A stretch of DNA of 64,000 nucleotides from Mollicutes bacterium Phil14 (GCA_001940985.1 MSHB01000021.1:84446-148445); one strand, 5' to 3'. Positions 19,119 to 27,396 are shown, counted from the first letter of the stretch. Numbers and translations: made by a program. Notes: a model not told the origin generated them from the sequence alone.

Positions 19119-20645
19119 ATGTTGAAATTTTTTAAGCAAATAATTAAAGTAGTATTAAGTAGAACATTTGTATTATTGTGCCTATTTTTATTACAAATTG
19201 CTTTTCTATTATATTCAATTTATGAAATTGGAATATTAGGAATCAATATTTATATTATATTTTTAATACTTTCTATAATTGCAGCTGTATTTATTATTAA
19301 TAGAAACTTTAATCCAGCATATAAAATATCTTGGTTAATTGCCATATTTGCCTTACCATTTTTTGGTATATTCTTTTATGTTTTATTTGGAAGATTAAAA
19401 GTTAATAAACGTTCTAAAAAATATTTACGTGATAGCATGAAAGAAACTGAAAATTTTTATAAAATTACTCATAGTGATGTTGACTTAGAAGATAAAGATT
19501 TTATTAAAGTAAGTAACTATGTTACTAATACTACATCAATGCCTGTATTTTCTAAAACAGCATCACAATATCTAAGTCCTGGTGAGGTTGCATTTCCTGA
19601 AATTATAAAAGAATTAAAGAATGCTAAAAAGTTTATCTTTATGGAGTTCTTTATTTTAAAATACGGAAAGATGTGGGATGAAATACATGAAGTTTTGAAA
19701 GAAAAAGTTTTAGAAGGTGTTGAAGTTAGAATAATATATGATGATTTTGGGTGCTTAAATAAATTGAAAAATAATTTTAAAAAAGAACTGAGAAAAGAAG
19801 GAATAAAAGTAACTTCATTTAATCCAATAATTCCTATCCTTTCTTCAACAATTAATTACCGTGATCACAGAAAGATAATTGTAATTGATGGCGATATTGG
19901 TTTTACTGGAGGAATGAATATTTCCGATGAATATATTAATGAAATAGAGGTTTTTGGATACTGGAAGGATTCAGTTATAAAGATAATGGGACAAGGTGTA
20001 TATAGTCTTACTTATTATTTTTTGAGAATGTGGAAAAGATGTTCTAAAGAAAATTTAAGTTTTTTAGATTATGCCCCAACAAGATGTGAAGTAACTGATG
20101 GATATGTACAAGTTTTTGGTGATGGACCATTTACTCAAGATCTTTCAACTGAAATGACTTATATGCAAATAATTAATGAAGCTAATCACTATGTTTATAT
20201 TACTACTCCTTATTTAATTTTAGATAACGAAGTATTAACCGCTCTAAAAACAGCAGCTTTGAGTGGAGTTGATGTTAGAATAATAACGCCACATATTCCT
20301 GATAAAAAAATGGTTTTCATGGTTACAAGATCATATTACGCTGAGCTAATTAAAGCTGGTGTAAAAATATACGAATACACTCCAGGGTTTATTCACGGAA
20401 AAACTATTGTATCTGATGATACTTTGGGAATTGTTGGTAGTGCAAATTTTGATTTTAGAAGTTTATACTTGCATTATGAAATTTCTTGTTTATTGTATGA
20501 TGCTAGTACGATCATTGATATTAAAAATGATTTTTTAAAAACCGCAGAATCTTCTCACGAAGTATTGTTAAGTGAAACTAAAACTAAAAATATATTTAAA
20601 AAGATTTTAGTAGCTATTTTGAGAGCTTTTTCTCCGATGATGTAA
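19119..20645 (+). CDS. cls: Cardiolipin synthase
   Basis: About 508 residues, the normal size. Two N-terminal hydrophobic segments (about 15-35 and 40-65) are followed by two phospholipase-D HKD motifs: DHRKIIVIDGDIGFTGGMN (His near 250) and HGKTIVSDDTLGIVGSANFDFRS (His near 426). The enzyme joins two phosphatidylglycerol molecules to make cardiolipin in the membrane. GTG 19110 lies in frame but is part of GGGTGA, the probable binding site for ATG 19119. It is followed after 31 bases by a YihY-family gene. Confidence 0.95.
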   Translation: MLKFFKQIIKVVLSRTFVLLCLFLLQIAFLLYSIYEIGILGINIYIIFLILSIIAAVFIINRNFNPAYKISWLIAIFALPFFGIFFYVLFGRLKVNKRSKKYLRDSMKETENFYKITHSDVDLEDKDFIKVSNYVTNTTSMPVFSKTASQYLSPGEVAFPEIIKELKNAKKFIFMEFFILKYGKMWDEIHEVLKEKVLEGVEVRIIYDDFGCLNKLKNNFKKELRKEGIKVTSFNPIIPILSSTINYRDHRKIIVIDGDIGFTGGMNISDEYINEIEVFGYWKDSVIKIMGQGVYSLTYYFLRMWKRCSKENLSFLDYAPTRCEVTDGYVQVFGDGPFTQDLSTEMTYMQIINEANHYVYITTPYLILDNEVLTALKTAALSGVDVRIITPHIPDKKMVFMVTRSYYAELIKAGVKIYEYTPGFIHGKTIVSDDTLGIVGSANFDFRSLYLHYEISCLLYDASTIIDIKNDFLKTAESSHEVLLSETKTKNIFKKILVAILRAFSPMM

Positions 20646-20676
20646 TAAAAAAAACAAAAACACAAATAATAATAAT

Positions 20677-21483
20677 ATGAAAAATACAAAACTTTATTAT
20701 TTATTTAAAAAAATAATTGATTTGGATAGAAGATATAATTTAACTGTTGTTTCGGCTTCACTATCATTCTATGCGCTTGTATCAGTAATTTCATTATTTA
20801 TTATTTTTGTACAGATAATTAATTATAGATATGATATAATGGATAATCTTCTTATTAATAAGTTGTTATCCATTTTTTCTGATTCCTTTTCTAGTCACTT
20901 AAAAGAATTTATTCCTGAATTTAGATTAAACAATTATACTTCACTTAGTGTTTTATCTCTTTTTTGGTCAGCTTCATGTACTGTTCATTCATATAATAAG
21001 ATTGCTGATAATATTTATAAAGAATTTGAAAAAAGAAGTAGCATAAAACTTAGAATAAGTTCATTGCTTATGTTTTTAATGTTATTTGTTATTGTAATGT
21101 TTGAAATAATATTTGTTCTTTTTAGTACTTCATTAATAGAAAAACACTTTTTCATTAGTAATAAATATTTGGCAATACTAATAGAAATAATACTTGATGT
21201 ATTTTCAATTTTTTTTATTTTACTAATACTGTATACTTATGTACCACCTGTAAAGATGAGTTTTAAAAGATCATATTATGGTGCTTTAGTTGTGGCGATT
21301 GTCTTATATGCATTTTTAAATATATATATATTGGTTATACGTTTATATGAAAAGATAGCAATGAGTGTAACAATAATTTTTGTTTTAAATAGTATTTTAA
21401 TATTTATTTTTTCAATCAACTACATAATTATTGTGGGAATAATAATAAATTATAATAGAAATAATATTGGAAAAAAGAAGTAA
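20677..21483 (+). CDS. YihY/BrkB-family membrane protein
   Basis: 268 residues with about six hydrophobic helices. The opening VVSASLSFYALVSVISLFIIF is the conserved first block of the YihY/virulence-factor BrkB family, and YVPPVKMSFKRSYYGALVVAIVLYAF near 200 the conserved late block. These proteins were once named RNase BN, but that activity belongs to another protein; their function is unsettled. No Shine-Dalgarno is seen before ATG 20677, so translation may depend on the upstream cls message. Confidence 0.85.
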   Translation: MKNTKLYYLFKKIIDLDRRYNLTVVSASLSFYALVSVISLFIIFVQIINYRYDIMDNLLINKLLSIFSDSFSSHLKEFIPEFRLNNYTSLSVLSLFWSASCTVHSYNKIADNIYKEFEKRSSIKLRISSLLMFLMLFVIVMFEIIFVLFSTSLIEKHFFISNKYLAILIEIILDVFSIFFILLILYTYVPPVKMSFKRSYYGALVVAIVLYAFLNIYILVIRLYEKIAMSVTIIFVLNSILIFIFSINYIIIVGIIINYNRNNIGKKK

Positions 21484-21538
21484 AATAAAAATCATTTTTT
21501 TGATTAAAATAATAACGAATACAGGAGGAAAAAACTTT

Positions 21539-22300
21539 ATGAAAAAAATAAAACTAATTATAACAACTCTAAGTGTATTCATTATTATGTTTTTAATTGT
21601 AACACCAAAAACTTTTGCATATGGTTGGGGCGTTTCTAAAAATAATCGTCATCAAACACCAGATGTAGGGTTTTACAAAAATGAACTAGAAGGTACTGAT
21701 AGTTATTATGTCGGTAACACTAATGAAAAAGAAATATATTTAACGTTTGATGCTGGATATGATAACGGAGTCTTGCAAAAAATATTAGATATATTAAAAG
21801 AAAAAAATGTTAAAAGTACTTTCTTTGTTACTGGAGATTTTCTAGTTAGACAAGAAGATCTTATTAAAAGAATTGTAAACGAAGGTCATATTATAGGTAA
21901 TCACACATGGAATCACAAAAACATCACAAAAATCAACTATGATAAGCTAAAAGAAGAAATTGAAAAGGTCGAAGATAAATATTATAGTATAACCGGTGAA
22001 AAAATGATAAAATATTTTAGACCGCCAGAAGGAGAGTTTACTAAGGAATCTTTATCAGACGTTAAATCTTTAGGATATAAAACTTTTTTCTGGTCAATAG
22101 CTTATAAAGATTGGGAAACTGATAAGCAACATGGTGGAGATTATGGTTACAAAGCTATTATGAATAATATTCATAATGGAGCAATAATTTTGATGCATAC
22201 TGTATCAAAGGATAATCTAGAATGTTTACCTATGGTGATAGATGATTTACGAAATCAAGGATATACAATTAAAAATTTAAACGAAATGTCTTTTAAATAA
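21539..22300 (+). CDS. PdaA-like polysaccharide deacetylase (muramic delta-lactam type)
   Basis: 253 residues. An N-terminal signal peptide or anchor (about 5-27) precedes the YGWGVSKNNRHQTPD segment typical of PdaA proteins. The NodB fold follows: TFDAGYDNG (motif 1, with Ala where chitin deacetylases have the second Asp, as PdaA proteins have Asn), HTWNHKNIT (metal His pair), FRPPEGEF (motif 3) and ILMHTVS (motif 5). PdaA removes the acetyl group from N-acetylmuramic acid during delta-lactam formation in spore cortex. AGGAGG at 21523-21528 fixes ATG 21539. Whether this organism sporulates cannot be said from this window. Confidence 0.87.
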   Translation: MKKIKLIITTLSVFIIMFLIVTPKTFAYGWGVSKNNRHQTPDVGFYKNELEGTDSYYVGNTNEKEIYLTFDAGYDNGVLQKILDILKEKNVKSTFFVTGDFLVRQEDLIKRIVNEGHIIGNHTWNHKNITKINYDKLKEEIEKVEDKYYSITGEKMIKYFRPPEGEFTKESLSDVKSLGYKTFFWSIAYKDWETDKQHGGDYGYKAIMNNIHNGAIILMHTVSKDNLECLPMVIDDLRNQGYTIKNLNEMSFK

Positions 22301-22312
22301 AGACATTTTTGT
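22285..22312 (+). terminator. Intrinsic terminator containing the stop codon
   Basis: AATGTCTTT (22285-22293) pairs perfectly with AAAGACATT (22299-22307), then a T run. The TAA at 22298-22300 lies in the hairpin. Confidence 0.85.
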
Positions 22313-22347
22313 TTTGATAAATATTGCTTTCAAAAATTGATAAAATA

Positions 22348-22356
22348 TGATATAAT
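22348..22356 (+). promoter_or_regulatory. Extended -10 promoter for the second rRNA methyltransferase
   Basis: TGATATAAT, exact TGn-TATAAT, 24 bases before ATG 22380; AAGGAG binding site between them. Confidence 0.6.
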
Positions 22357-22379
22357 ATGCGTAAATAAGGAGTATCAAA

Positions 22380-23744
22380 ATGGAAGCACAAGTTAGAGTA
22401 GATGAACTAATATTATTAACAATAAAAAGAATGGGGATAAATGGTGAAGGTATAGGATATTACAAAAGACAAGCTGTTTTTGTTCCTGGTACAATTCCAG
22501 GAGAAATTGTTGAAGCAAAAATAACAGAAGTTAAAGATGGCTATGCATATGGCGAAGTTACAAAATTTAAAAAAACTTCTCCATTTAGAGTTGAACCAAA
22601 ATGTCCATACTACGGTAGATGTGGAGGATGTCAATTACAGCATATAGATTATGAAGAACAATTAAACCAAAAAAGATTGTTAGTAGAAGAAGCTTTTAAT
22701 AGATATTATGATGGCGACACATCAGATATTATTATTAACAATACTATCGGCATGGAAGTTCCTTGGTATTACCGTAATAAAACTCAGCTTCCTGTTCGTC
22801 ATGATGGAGAAAAAGTAGTTACAGGAATGTATGCTAAAGATTCTAATAGACTTGTATTTATTGATGAATGTTTAATAGAATCTAAGTTGATATCAAATGC
22901 TATGAGAGAGATATTATCTTTCTTAACAAAATCAAATATAGATATTTATAATCCAAAATTTAGACAAGGTAGTTTGAGATATATAGTTTTACGTGGCTTT
23001 GAAGATTCAAAAGAAATTCAAGCAACATTTGTATTGATGCATGAAGATAAAAGATTAACAGGTATATTAAAGGATGTTTTGAAAATTAAAAATGTTGTAT
23101 CTGTATTCTATACTATCAATTCTGATCCTAAATCTATAGAGATTATTAGTAGTAGTGTGAATTTGATTGCTGGAAAAGAAAAAATTGATGGCAAACTAGG
23201 GAAATTAGAATTTACTATATCTCCTGACTCATTCTTCCAATTAAACTCTAAACAAACAATTAAATTATATGATGAAGTTAAAAAAGTTGCTTGTTTAACT
23301 GGAAAAGAAAAAATCATCGATTTGTATTGTGGTATTGGAAGTATAGGTTTATATTTAGCAGATTCAGCTGCAAGTGTTTATGGTGTAGATAATAATAAAG
23401 CAAATATTTTGAATGCAAAAGAATTTGCTAAAGATAATGGTATAAATAATGCACAATTTTATTATGGAAATATCTTGCCTAATCTTGAAAAATTTGCTAA
23501 TGAAGGTTATAAAGCTGATGTTTTAGTAGTTGATCCTCCACGTAGAGGAATGGAATTACAAGTTTTAAATTATTTGCAAAAATCAAAAATCAAAAAGATT
23601 ATATATGTGTCTTGTAATCCAGCAACTTTAGCAAAAAATATAAATCATTTACAAAGAAATTATAAGGTTACTTATATTCAACCTGTAGATATGTTTCCAA
23701 ATACTGCTAATGTTGAGTGTGTAGTTTGTCTTGAAAGAAGATAG
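22380..23744 (+). CDS. 23S rRNA (uracil-5-)-methyltransferase RlmD/RlmCD family, second copy
   Basis: 454 residues. A TRAM domain (8-65; GINGEGIGYYKRQAVFVPG) is followed by the iron-sulfur motif CPYYGRCGGCQLQHIDY (about 78-94) and a methyltransferase fold with SFFQLNSKQTIKLYD, DLYCGIGSIGLYL (about 315), VVDPPRRGMELQV (about 383) and the catalytic YVSCNPATLAKN (about 410). Its motifs are clearly related to those of the gene at 14907 but the sequences have diverged. All catalytic motifs are intact in both copies. No terminator is seen after its stop; the following 600 bases are non-coding. Confidence 0.92.
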   Translation: MEAQVRVDELILLTIKRMGINGEGIGYYKRQAVFVPGTIPGEIVEAKITEVKDGYAYGEVTKFKKTSPFRVEPKCPYYGRCGGCQLQHIDYEEQLNQKRLLVEEAFNRYYDGDTSDIIINNTIGMEVPWYYRNKTQLPVRHDGEKVVTGMYAKDSNRLVFIDECLIESKLISNAMREILSFLTKSNIDIYNPKFRQGSLRYIVLRGFEDSKEIQATFVLMHEDKRLTGILKDVLKIKNVVSVFYTINSDPKSIEIISSSVNLIAGKEKIDGKLGKLEFTISPDSFFQLNSKQTIKLYDEVKKVACLTGKEKIIDLYCGIGSIGLYLADSAASVYGVDNNKANILNAKEFAKDNGINNAQFYYGNILPNLEKFANEGYKADVLVVDPPRRGMELQVLNYLQKSKIKKIIYVSCNPATLAKNINHLQRNYKVTYIQPVDMFPNTANVECVVCLERR

Positions 23745-23837
23745 GTAAAAATAGGTGTATTATAACTATTTTGAACTAAAAAATAGAAAATTAAGCAAAA
23801 ATTCATATAAATAAGTTTAAAATACTATAAAAATAGC

Positions 23838-24043
23838 ATATACCTTTGGTAAGTTCAACCTAGGTTTAAGACTACCAAAAGTCCAAATGTGAGGGAACAT
23901 AACAGTGAGTTTTATTATTAAAATTTGTATAGTTTTAACATTAAATTCGATCGAAAAGTCTTTTGTAAACTTTTAAAAAATAAGCTATTTTCACAAAAAT
24001 TCATAGTTTAACTATGATGAAATGTTGAAAATAGCTCTTTTTT
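23838..24043 (+). ncRNA. Candidate structured non-coding RNA ending in a nested terminator
   Basis: No reading frame is seen. TTTGGTA (from 23845) and TACCAAA (to 23879) can close a 7-bp stem over an inner AAC/GTT stem with CTAG loop. About 100 bases later a nested hairpin has outer arms AGCTATTTTC (23983-23992) and GAAAATAGCT (24027-24036), inner CATAGT/ACTATG (24002-24016), then six T residues: a good intrinsic terminator with no gene to terminate. A weak promoter (TTCATA at 23802, TATAAA at 23826) could start it. It fits no RNA family I know; it could also be decayed sequence. Confidence 0.35.
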
Positions 24044-24377
24044 ATTCAAAAAGGGTAGAGCTGTACGGGAGTTGAATACTAGTATCATTACCATTTTTTA
24101 AGTAAATTTTAATATTTTTGTCAGTTTTTTATTAAAAACATGAGCAAATATAGGCAAAAAAGACAAAAACGATGTTGATGATATTTATAGTATATACTAT
24201 ATAAAAGCGTTTTATTTCACAACATTTTAAATTTATGATATAATAAAATTGAAAATAATTTTTATTTTTTCAGTAACTTATAATAGATTGCAATTTAATT
24301 TTTAATGTAATATGGGAGTTTTTAGAAGACTTACCATTAATATTTTTAGTTGCATAAAATTCCAATATTTGGCATAA
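24044..24377 (+). other. Non-coding, decayed sequence
   Basis: About 330 bases, very AT-rich, with stops in all frames. The only notable item is the 16-base palindrome TATAGTATATACTATA at 24186-24201, without known function. Confidence 0.5.
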
Positions 24378-24548
24378 TATGATAATGTTTATATAAAAAC
24401 AGATCCAGCAGGAAATATAAAAATTGATAAAGAAAAATCGACAGAAAGAGTAGATGGAGCAGTTGCATTAGTTATGGCGCTTGATAGAGCAATGAGAAAC
24501 TGTGATGAAGATAGCGTTTATAATGAAAGAGGATTAATAATATTATAA
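24378..24548 (+). pseudogene. Phage terminase large subunit, C-terminal remnant
   Basis: An open frame of 56 codons with no start, preceded by a TAA at 24375, reads KTDPAGNIKIDKEKSTERVDG followed by AVALVMALDRAMRN and a tail like SVYNERGL. This is the characteristic C-terminus of tailed-phage terminase large subunits: nuclease-end DP.GNIK.DK..STE..DG plus the final helix and SVYD.RGL. Nothing of the ATPase part remains upstream. It marks a former prophage or phage-derived island. Confidence 0.8.
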
Positions 24549-24687
24549 AAATTTTTATTTGGGCATTTTTTACCAAGTTTTGTTAAATTAGTCATATTTA
24601 CAGCTTAAAATTGAGCAATATTTTAAAATAATTAAAAAATAGCAAACAAATGCTCATTTCAATAAAATTCTTAAATAAATAGAATAC
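24549..24687 (+). other. Non-coding spacer
   Basis: AT-rich spacer between the terminase remnant and the next promoter. No gene or repeat seen. Confidence 0.5.
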
Positions 24688-24716
24688 TTGCATTATTTTC
24701 CATATTATTGTAAAAT
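24688..24716 (+). promoter_or_regulatory. Promoter of the PepSY-lipoprotein leader
   Basis: TTGCAT (24688-24693), a 17-bp spacer, TAAAAT (24711-24716). Predicted start near 24723. Confidence 0.6.
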
Positions 24717-24736
24717 ATAGTTGTAATATATTAATA

Positions 24737-24820
24737 TTTCCTAAGTCTGCTTTAATACACTCTTAAGAAAAATATATACTGACTAGATACAAGCTCTCTT
24801 AGGAAAAGGGGGCTTTTTTT
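24737..24820 (+). promoter_or_regulatory. Candidate transcription attenuator (terminator with competing 5' arm)
   Basis: AAGCTCTCTT (24791-24800) pairs with AAGGGGGCTT (24806-24815) and is followed by seven T residues: a good terminator. Upstream, TTTCCTAAG (24737-24745) is perfectly complementary to CTTAGGAAA (24798-24806), which covers the end of the 5' arm, the loop and the first base of the 3' arm. The two pairings exclude each other, as in riboswitches and attenuators. No leader peptide or known aptamer is visible between the arms. Downstream lie a small frame (24901) and the PepSY lipoprotein (25011). Confidence 0.5.
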
Positions 24821-24900
24821 GCTTGAAAATAGATTATTATGTGTAAAGTTCATATAATAATAGTGATAAAACATAAAAGACAGTATGGGGAGGTACTAGT

Positions 24901-24975
24901 ATGTTAATCTATTTAGTATTAAAACGTATCATCAAAGAGCTAGTTGGCCATAGTATACGGCCAGAAGTATACTAA
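24901..24975 (+). CDS. Small open frame of 24 codons, possible leader peptide
   Basis: ATG 24901 follows a good binding site (GGGGAGG, 24887-24893). It encodes a 24-residue peptide with a hydrophobic start (MLIYLVLKRIIKELVG) and a polar tail. Its 3' end lies in an inverted repeat: TAGTATAC (24951-24958) with GTATACTA (24967-24974). It precedes the lipoprotein start by 35 bases. It could be a leader peptide affecting translation of the next gene, a small membrane peptide, or a remnant. No family recognised. Confidence 0.4.
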   Translation: MLIYLVLKRIIKELVGHSIRPEVY

Positions 24976-25010
24976 CAAAATTTAAAAATGAAAGGATATG
25001 AAAAGTAAAA

Positions 25011-27143
25011 ATGAAAAGAATAATTGTATTATTTATGATGCTTATTTTAAGTATAGTACTTGTTGGATGTAATGTCGACAAAAAAGTAAAAGTTAAATTC
25101 AGATGGCTTTCGACATTGACTACTTGCCTTGTTTTGGCACTATGTATCGGTATCTCGATTCCGCTCGCCGGTTGCAACAACACGGAAGAGGAAGTCGGAA
25201 CGGTGACGATGGAAATCAATCCCGGGGTTGAGTACGTTATTGCCCGTAACGGAAACGTAAAGGCGGTACGTTTTCTTAACGACGACGCCGAAAAATTGTT
25301 AGAAGAAATCGAGTTGAAAGGACAAAGTCTTAAATCCGCCCTTTCCATTACCGTTGCCGCATATAAGGCAGCAGGTCTTATGGAAAGCAACGATACCGTA
25401 TTGATTTCGTTCGACAAAAAAATAAGTGGCGACGAAAAACTGAAAGAATCTGTCTCCGAAGTCGTGAGAGAGGCTCTTGAAAAAACCAAGTCCGTTCATA
25501 CCGTGGTTTACGCTGCCGCGACGGACAACGACGAAACGGCAGCCATTGCGAAAAAATACGGCGTATCGCAAGGCAAAGCGCAACTTATCGCCGACGCAAA
25601 GAAAAACAGCAGCATGTCCGAAGAAGAGATTGCAAATCTGCCCCTTGACGAACTTGTCGGATTACAAAAAGACGTTAACTCAACCATTATCGACTCCGAA
25701 TATATCGGAATACACAAAGCGAAAGCAATTGCATTGAACGACTCGGGTTGCGCGGCAAGAGTTGAATTTACCGAGGCAAGGCTTATTAACAAAGGAGTTA
25801 AATATCCTTATTATCGTCTTGTATTCAACGACAAGCGCACACAATGGACTTACCTCGTAAATGCAGTAACCGGCGATATTCTCGAAAAGAACGAAGTTGC
25901 GCTGTTTATATCTTTGGAAGAGGCTAAAGACATTGCCTTGAAAGATGCGGGAATTAAAGATAAGAACGAAGCGAAAGTTGTGTTTACCAAAGAAGAATTG
26001 AGCCGTAATTCCGGTCGGCCGTGTTGGATTCTGGAGTTTTACACGGCAGAATATCAATATAGTTACAAAATCGACGCGAAAACGGGCGAGATATTCTTCT
26101 TCGATTATCATATCGATATAAGAAAAGCAAAGGAAATCGCCTTGACGGATGCGGGCGTGTATGCGGACATTGCAAAGATAACGTTCACCGTAGAAGAATA
26201 CGTCGGAGGCGGTATAAAAACCCCGTATTTCTACTTCGTGTTCAATAACGACGCTATACAATGGACTTACCGCATTGACGCCACTCTCGGCAACGTGCTT
26301 GAAAAAAGTGAAGTTACATTGCTTATCTCATTACGAAAAGCAAGAGAAATAGCGTTAAACGACGCAGGGATTACAGATGAGAACGAAGCGACGTTTACAA
26401 AAGAAGAGTTAAATCGCAGTACGGATCGTCCTTGCTGGATTCTTGAGTTTTACACCGAAAAGTATCAATACTCTTACAAAATCGATGCGAAAACGGGAGA
26501 AATAGTTTTCAGTACTCGGTATGTAAGTATGGCGAAAGCCAAAACAATCGCGCTTTCCGACGCAGAATTTTCCGATAGCAACAAGGTTGTTTTTACGGTG
26601 GAAGAACTGGTCGACGGCGGAATTAAAACCCCGTATTATCTGTTTGTGTTCAACAACGGTTTCACTCAGTGGACTTATCGCATCGACGCAACGGACGGCA
26701 GCGTTATGTATCGCAACAAAGAAGTTTTGATGGTTTCCATGGATAAGGCAAAAGAGATTGCTTTGGCGGACGCGGAAATTCCGGAAGGCGTCGAAGTCGT
26801 GTTTACCAAAGAAATTCTGAGCCGCAACTCCGGTCGTCCGTGCTGGATTTTGGAGTTCTATACCGAAAAGTATCAATATAGTTACAAGGTTGACGCAAAA
26901 ACCGGAGAAGTGATTTTCAGCCGCAGATATATTTATATTGAAAGGGCAAGAGAAATTACTTTAAACGATGCGGGAATCGAAGAAGGCGAAAGAGTAAAAT
27001 TCACCGTGGAAGAGTTGGTTGACGGCGGCATAAAAACCCCGTATTATCTGTTTGTGTTCAACAACGGTCGCGCGCAATGGACTTACCGCATAGACGCAAC
27101 GGACGGCGGAATTCAGTTTACGGATAAAGAAGAGTTGAAATAA
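25011..27143 (+). CDS. Lipoprotein with RsgI-like domain and seven tandem PepSY-type repeats
   Basis: 710 residues. It carries two lipoprotein signals in series: the first (LVGC, Cys 20) in AT-rich DNA, the second (LAGC, Cys 55) in GC-richer DNA. Residues about 60-225 resemble the extracytoplasmic part of RsgI-like anti-sigma factors (VTMEINPGVEYVIARNGNV, then KYGVSQGKAQLIADAKK and LPLDELVGLQK). From about 229 to the end are seven PepSY-like units of about 65-70 residues, alternating between a GIKTPYYLFVFNN type and an NSGRPCWILEFYTEKYQYSY type. No transmembrane or cytoplasmic sigma-binding segment is present. From about 25095 to 27200 the GC content is near 45%, with codons (GAC, AAC, CGC) unlike its neighbours: strong sign of transfer. 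Ligand and role are unknown. Confidence 0.8.
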   Translation: MKRIIVLFMMLILSIVLVGCNVDKKVKVKFRWLSTLTTCLVLALCIGISIPLAGCNNTEEEVGTVTMEINPGVEYVIARNGNVKAVRFLNDDAEKLLEEIELKGQSLKSALSITVAAYKAAGLMESNDTVLISFDKKISGDEKLKESVSEVVREALEKTKSVHTVVYAAATDNDETAAIAKKYGVSQGKAQLIADAKKNSSMSEEEIANLPLDELVGLQKDVNSTIIDSEYIGIHKAKAIALNDSGCAARVEFTEARLINKGVKYPYYRLVFNDKRTQWTYLVNAVTGDILEKNEVALFISLEEAKDIALKDAGIKDKNEAKVVFTKEELSRNSGRPCWILEFYTAEYQYSYKIDAKTGEIFFFDYHIDIRKAKEIALTDAGVYADIAKITFTVEEYVGGGIKTPYFYFVFNNDAIQWTYRIDATLGNVLEKSEVTLLISLRKAREIALNDAGITDENEATFTKEELNRSTDRPCWILEFYTEKYQYSYKIDAKTGEIVFSTRYVSMAKAKTIALSDAEFSDSNKVVFTVEELVDGGIKTPYYLFVFNNGFTQWTYRIDATDGSVMYRNKEVLMVSMDKAKEIALADAEIPEGVEVVFTKEILSRNSGRPCWILEFYTEKYQYSYKVDAKTGEVIFSRRYIYIERAREITLNDAGIEEGERVKFTVEELVDGGIKTPYYLFVFNNGRAQWTYRIDATDGGIQFTDKEELK

Positions 27144-27216
27144 ATCGGATACGTAACCTGTCAGCCGATGCTTCGATGAACGTAAAAAAAACGACAGCGA
27201 TTAAAGGCAATAAATA

Positions 27217-27287
27217 AATGCTTAGGAAATTAGAATCATCTAGAAGTACAGCTTCTAAAGAAGTTCTAAACCCTAGGCATTTTTTTG
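27217..27287 (+). terminator. Large hairpin terminator, possibly bidirectional
   Basis: AATGCTTAGG (27217-27226) pairs with CCTAGGCATT (27272-27281), one G-U pair, with inner TTAGAA/TTCTAA and TAGAAG/CTTCTA stems; T-rich sequence follows. It also overlaps the 3' end of the IS30 remnant on the other strand. Confidence 0.6.
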
Positions 27288-27396
27288 GTTTGTTGTTTAA
27301 AAACTTAATAGTTTTTTCAATTATATCAAAGTTTGTTTTCTTTGGGAAGAATTTTCTAATACAACCATTCATTGCTTCATTGCTACCATGTTGACA
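27236..27396 (-). pseudogene. IS30-family transposase, C-terminal remnant
   Basis: On the minus strand the frame reads CQHGSNEAMNGCIRKFFPKK, then TNFDIIEKTIKFLNNKPKKCLGF. This matches the end of IS30 transposases (SNE..NG.IR.FFPK.T.F...LN.RP.K.LG), including the last DDE Glu region. The start, HTH and first two Asp are missing, so it is inactive. Confidence 0.7.

Noticed and set aside
24186..24201. 16-base perfect palindrome as operator or attachment site
   Set aside because: It is pure A/T-rich alternation in decayed DNA, and no gene nearby would use it.
24999..25073. 24-codon frame overlapping the lipoprotein start
   Set aside because: Its start is only two bases from the AAAGG motif, and it lies in a different frame inside the signal-peptide codons.
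25680..26876. Long minus-strand open frames of 155-193 codons
   Set aside because: They lie opposite the GC-richer PepSY gene, whose codon bias leaves few antisense stops. No binding sites or family motifs; the plus frame has clear repeats and domains.
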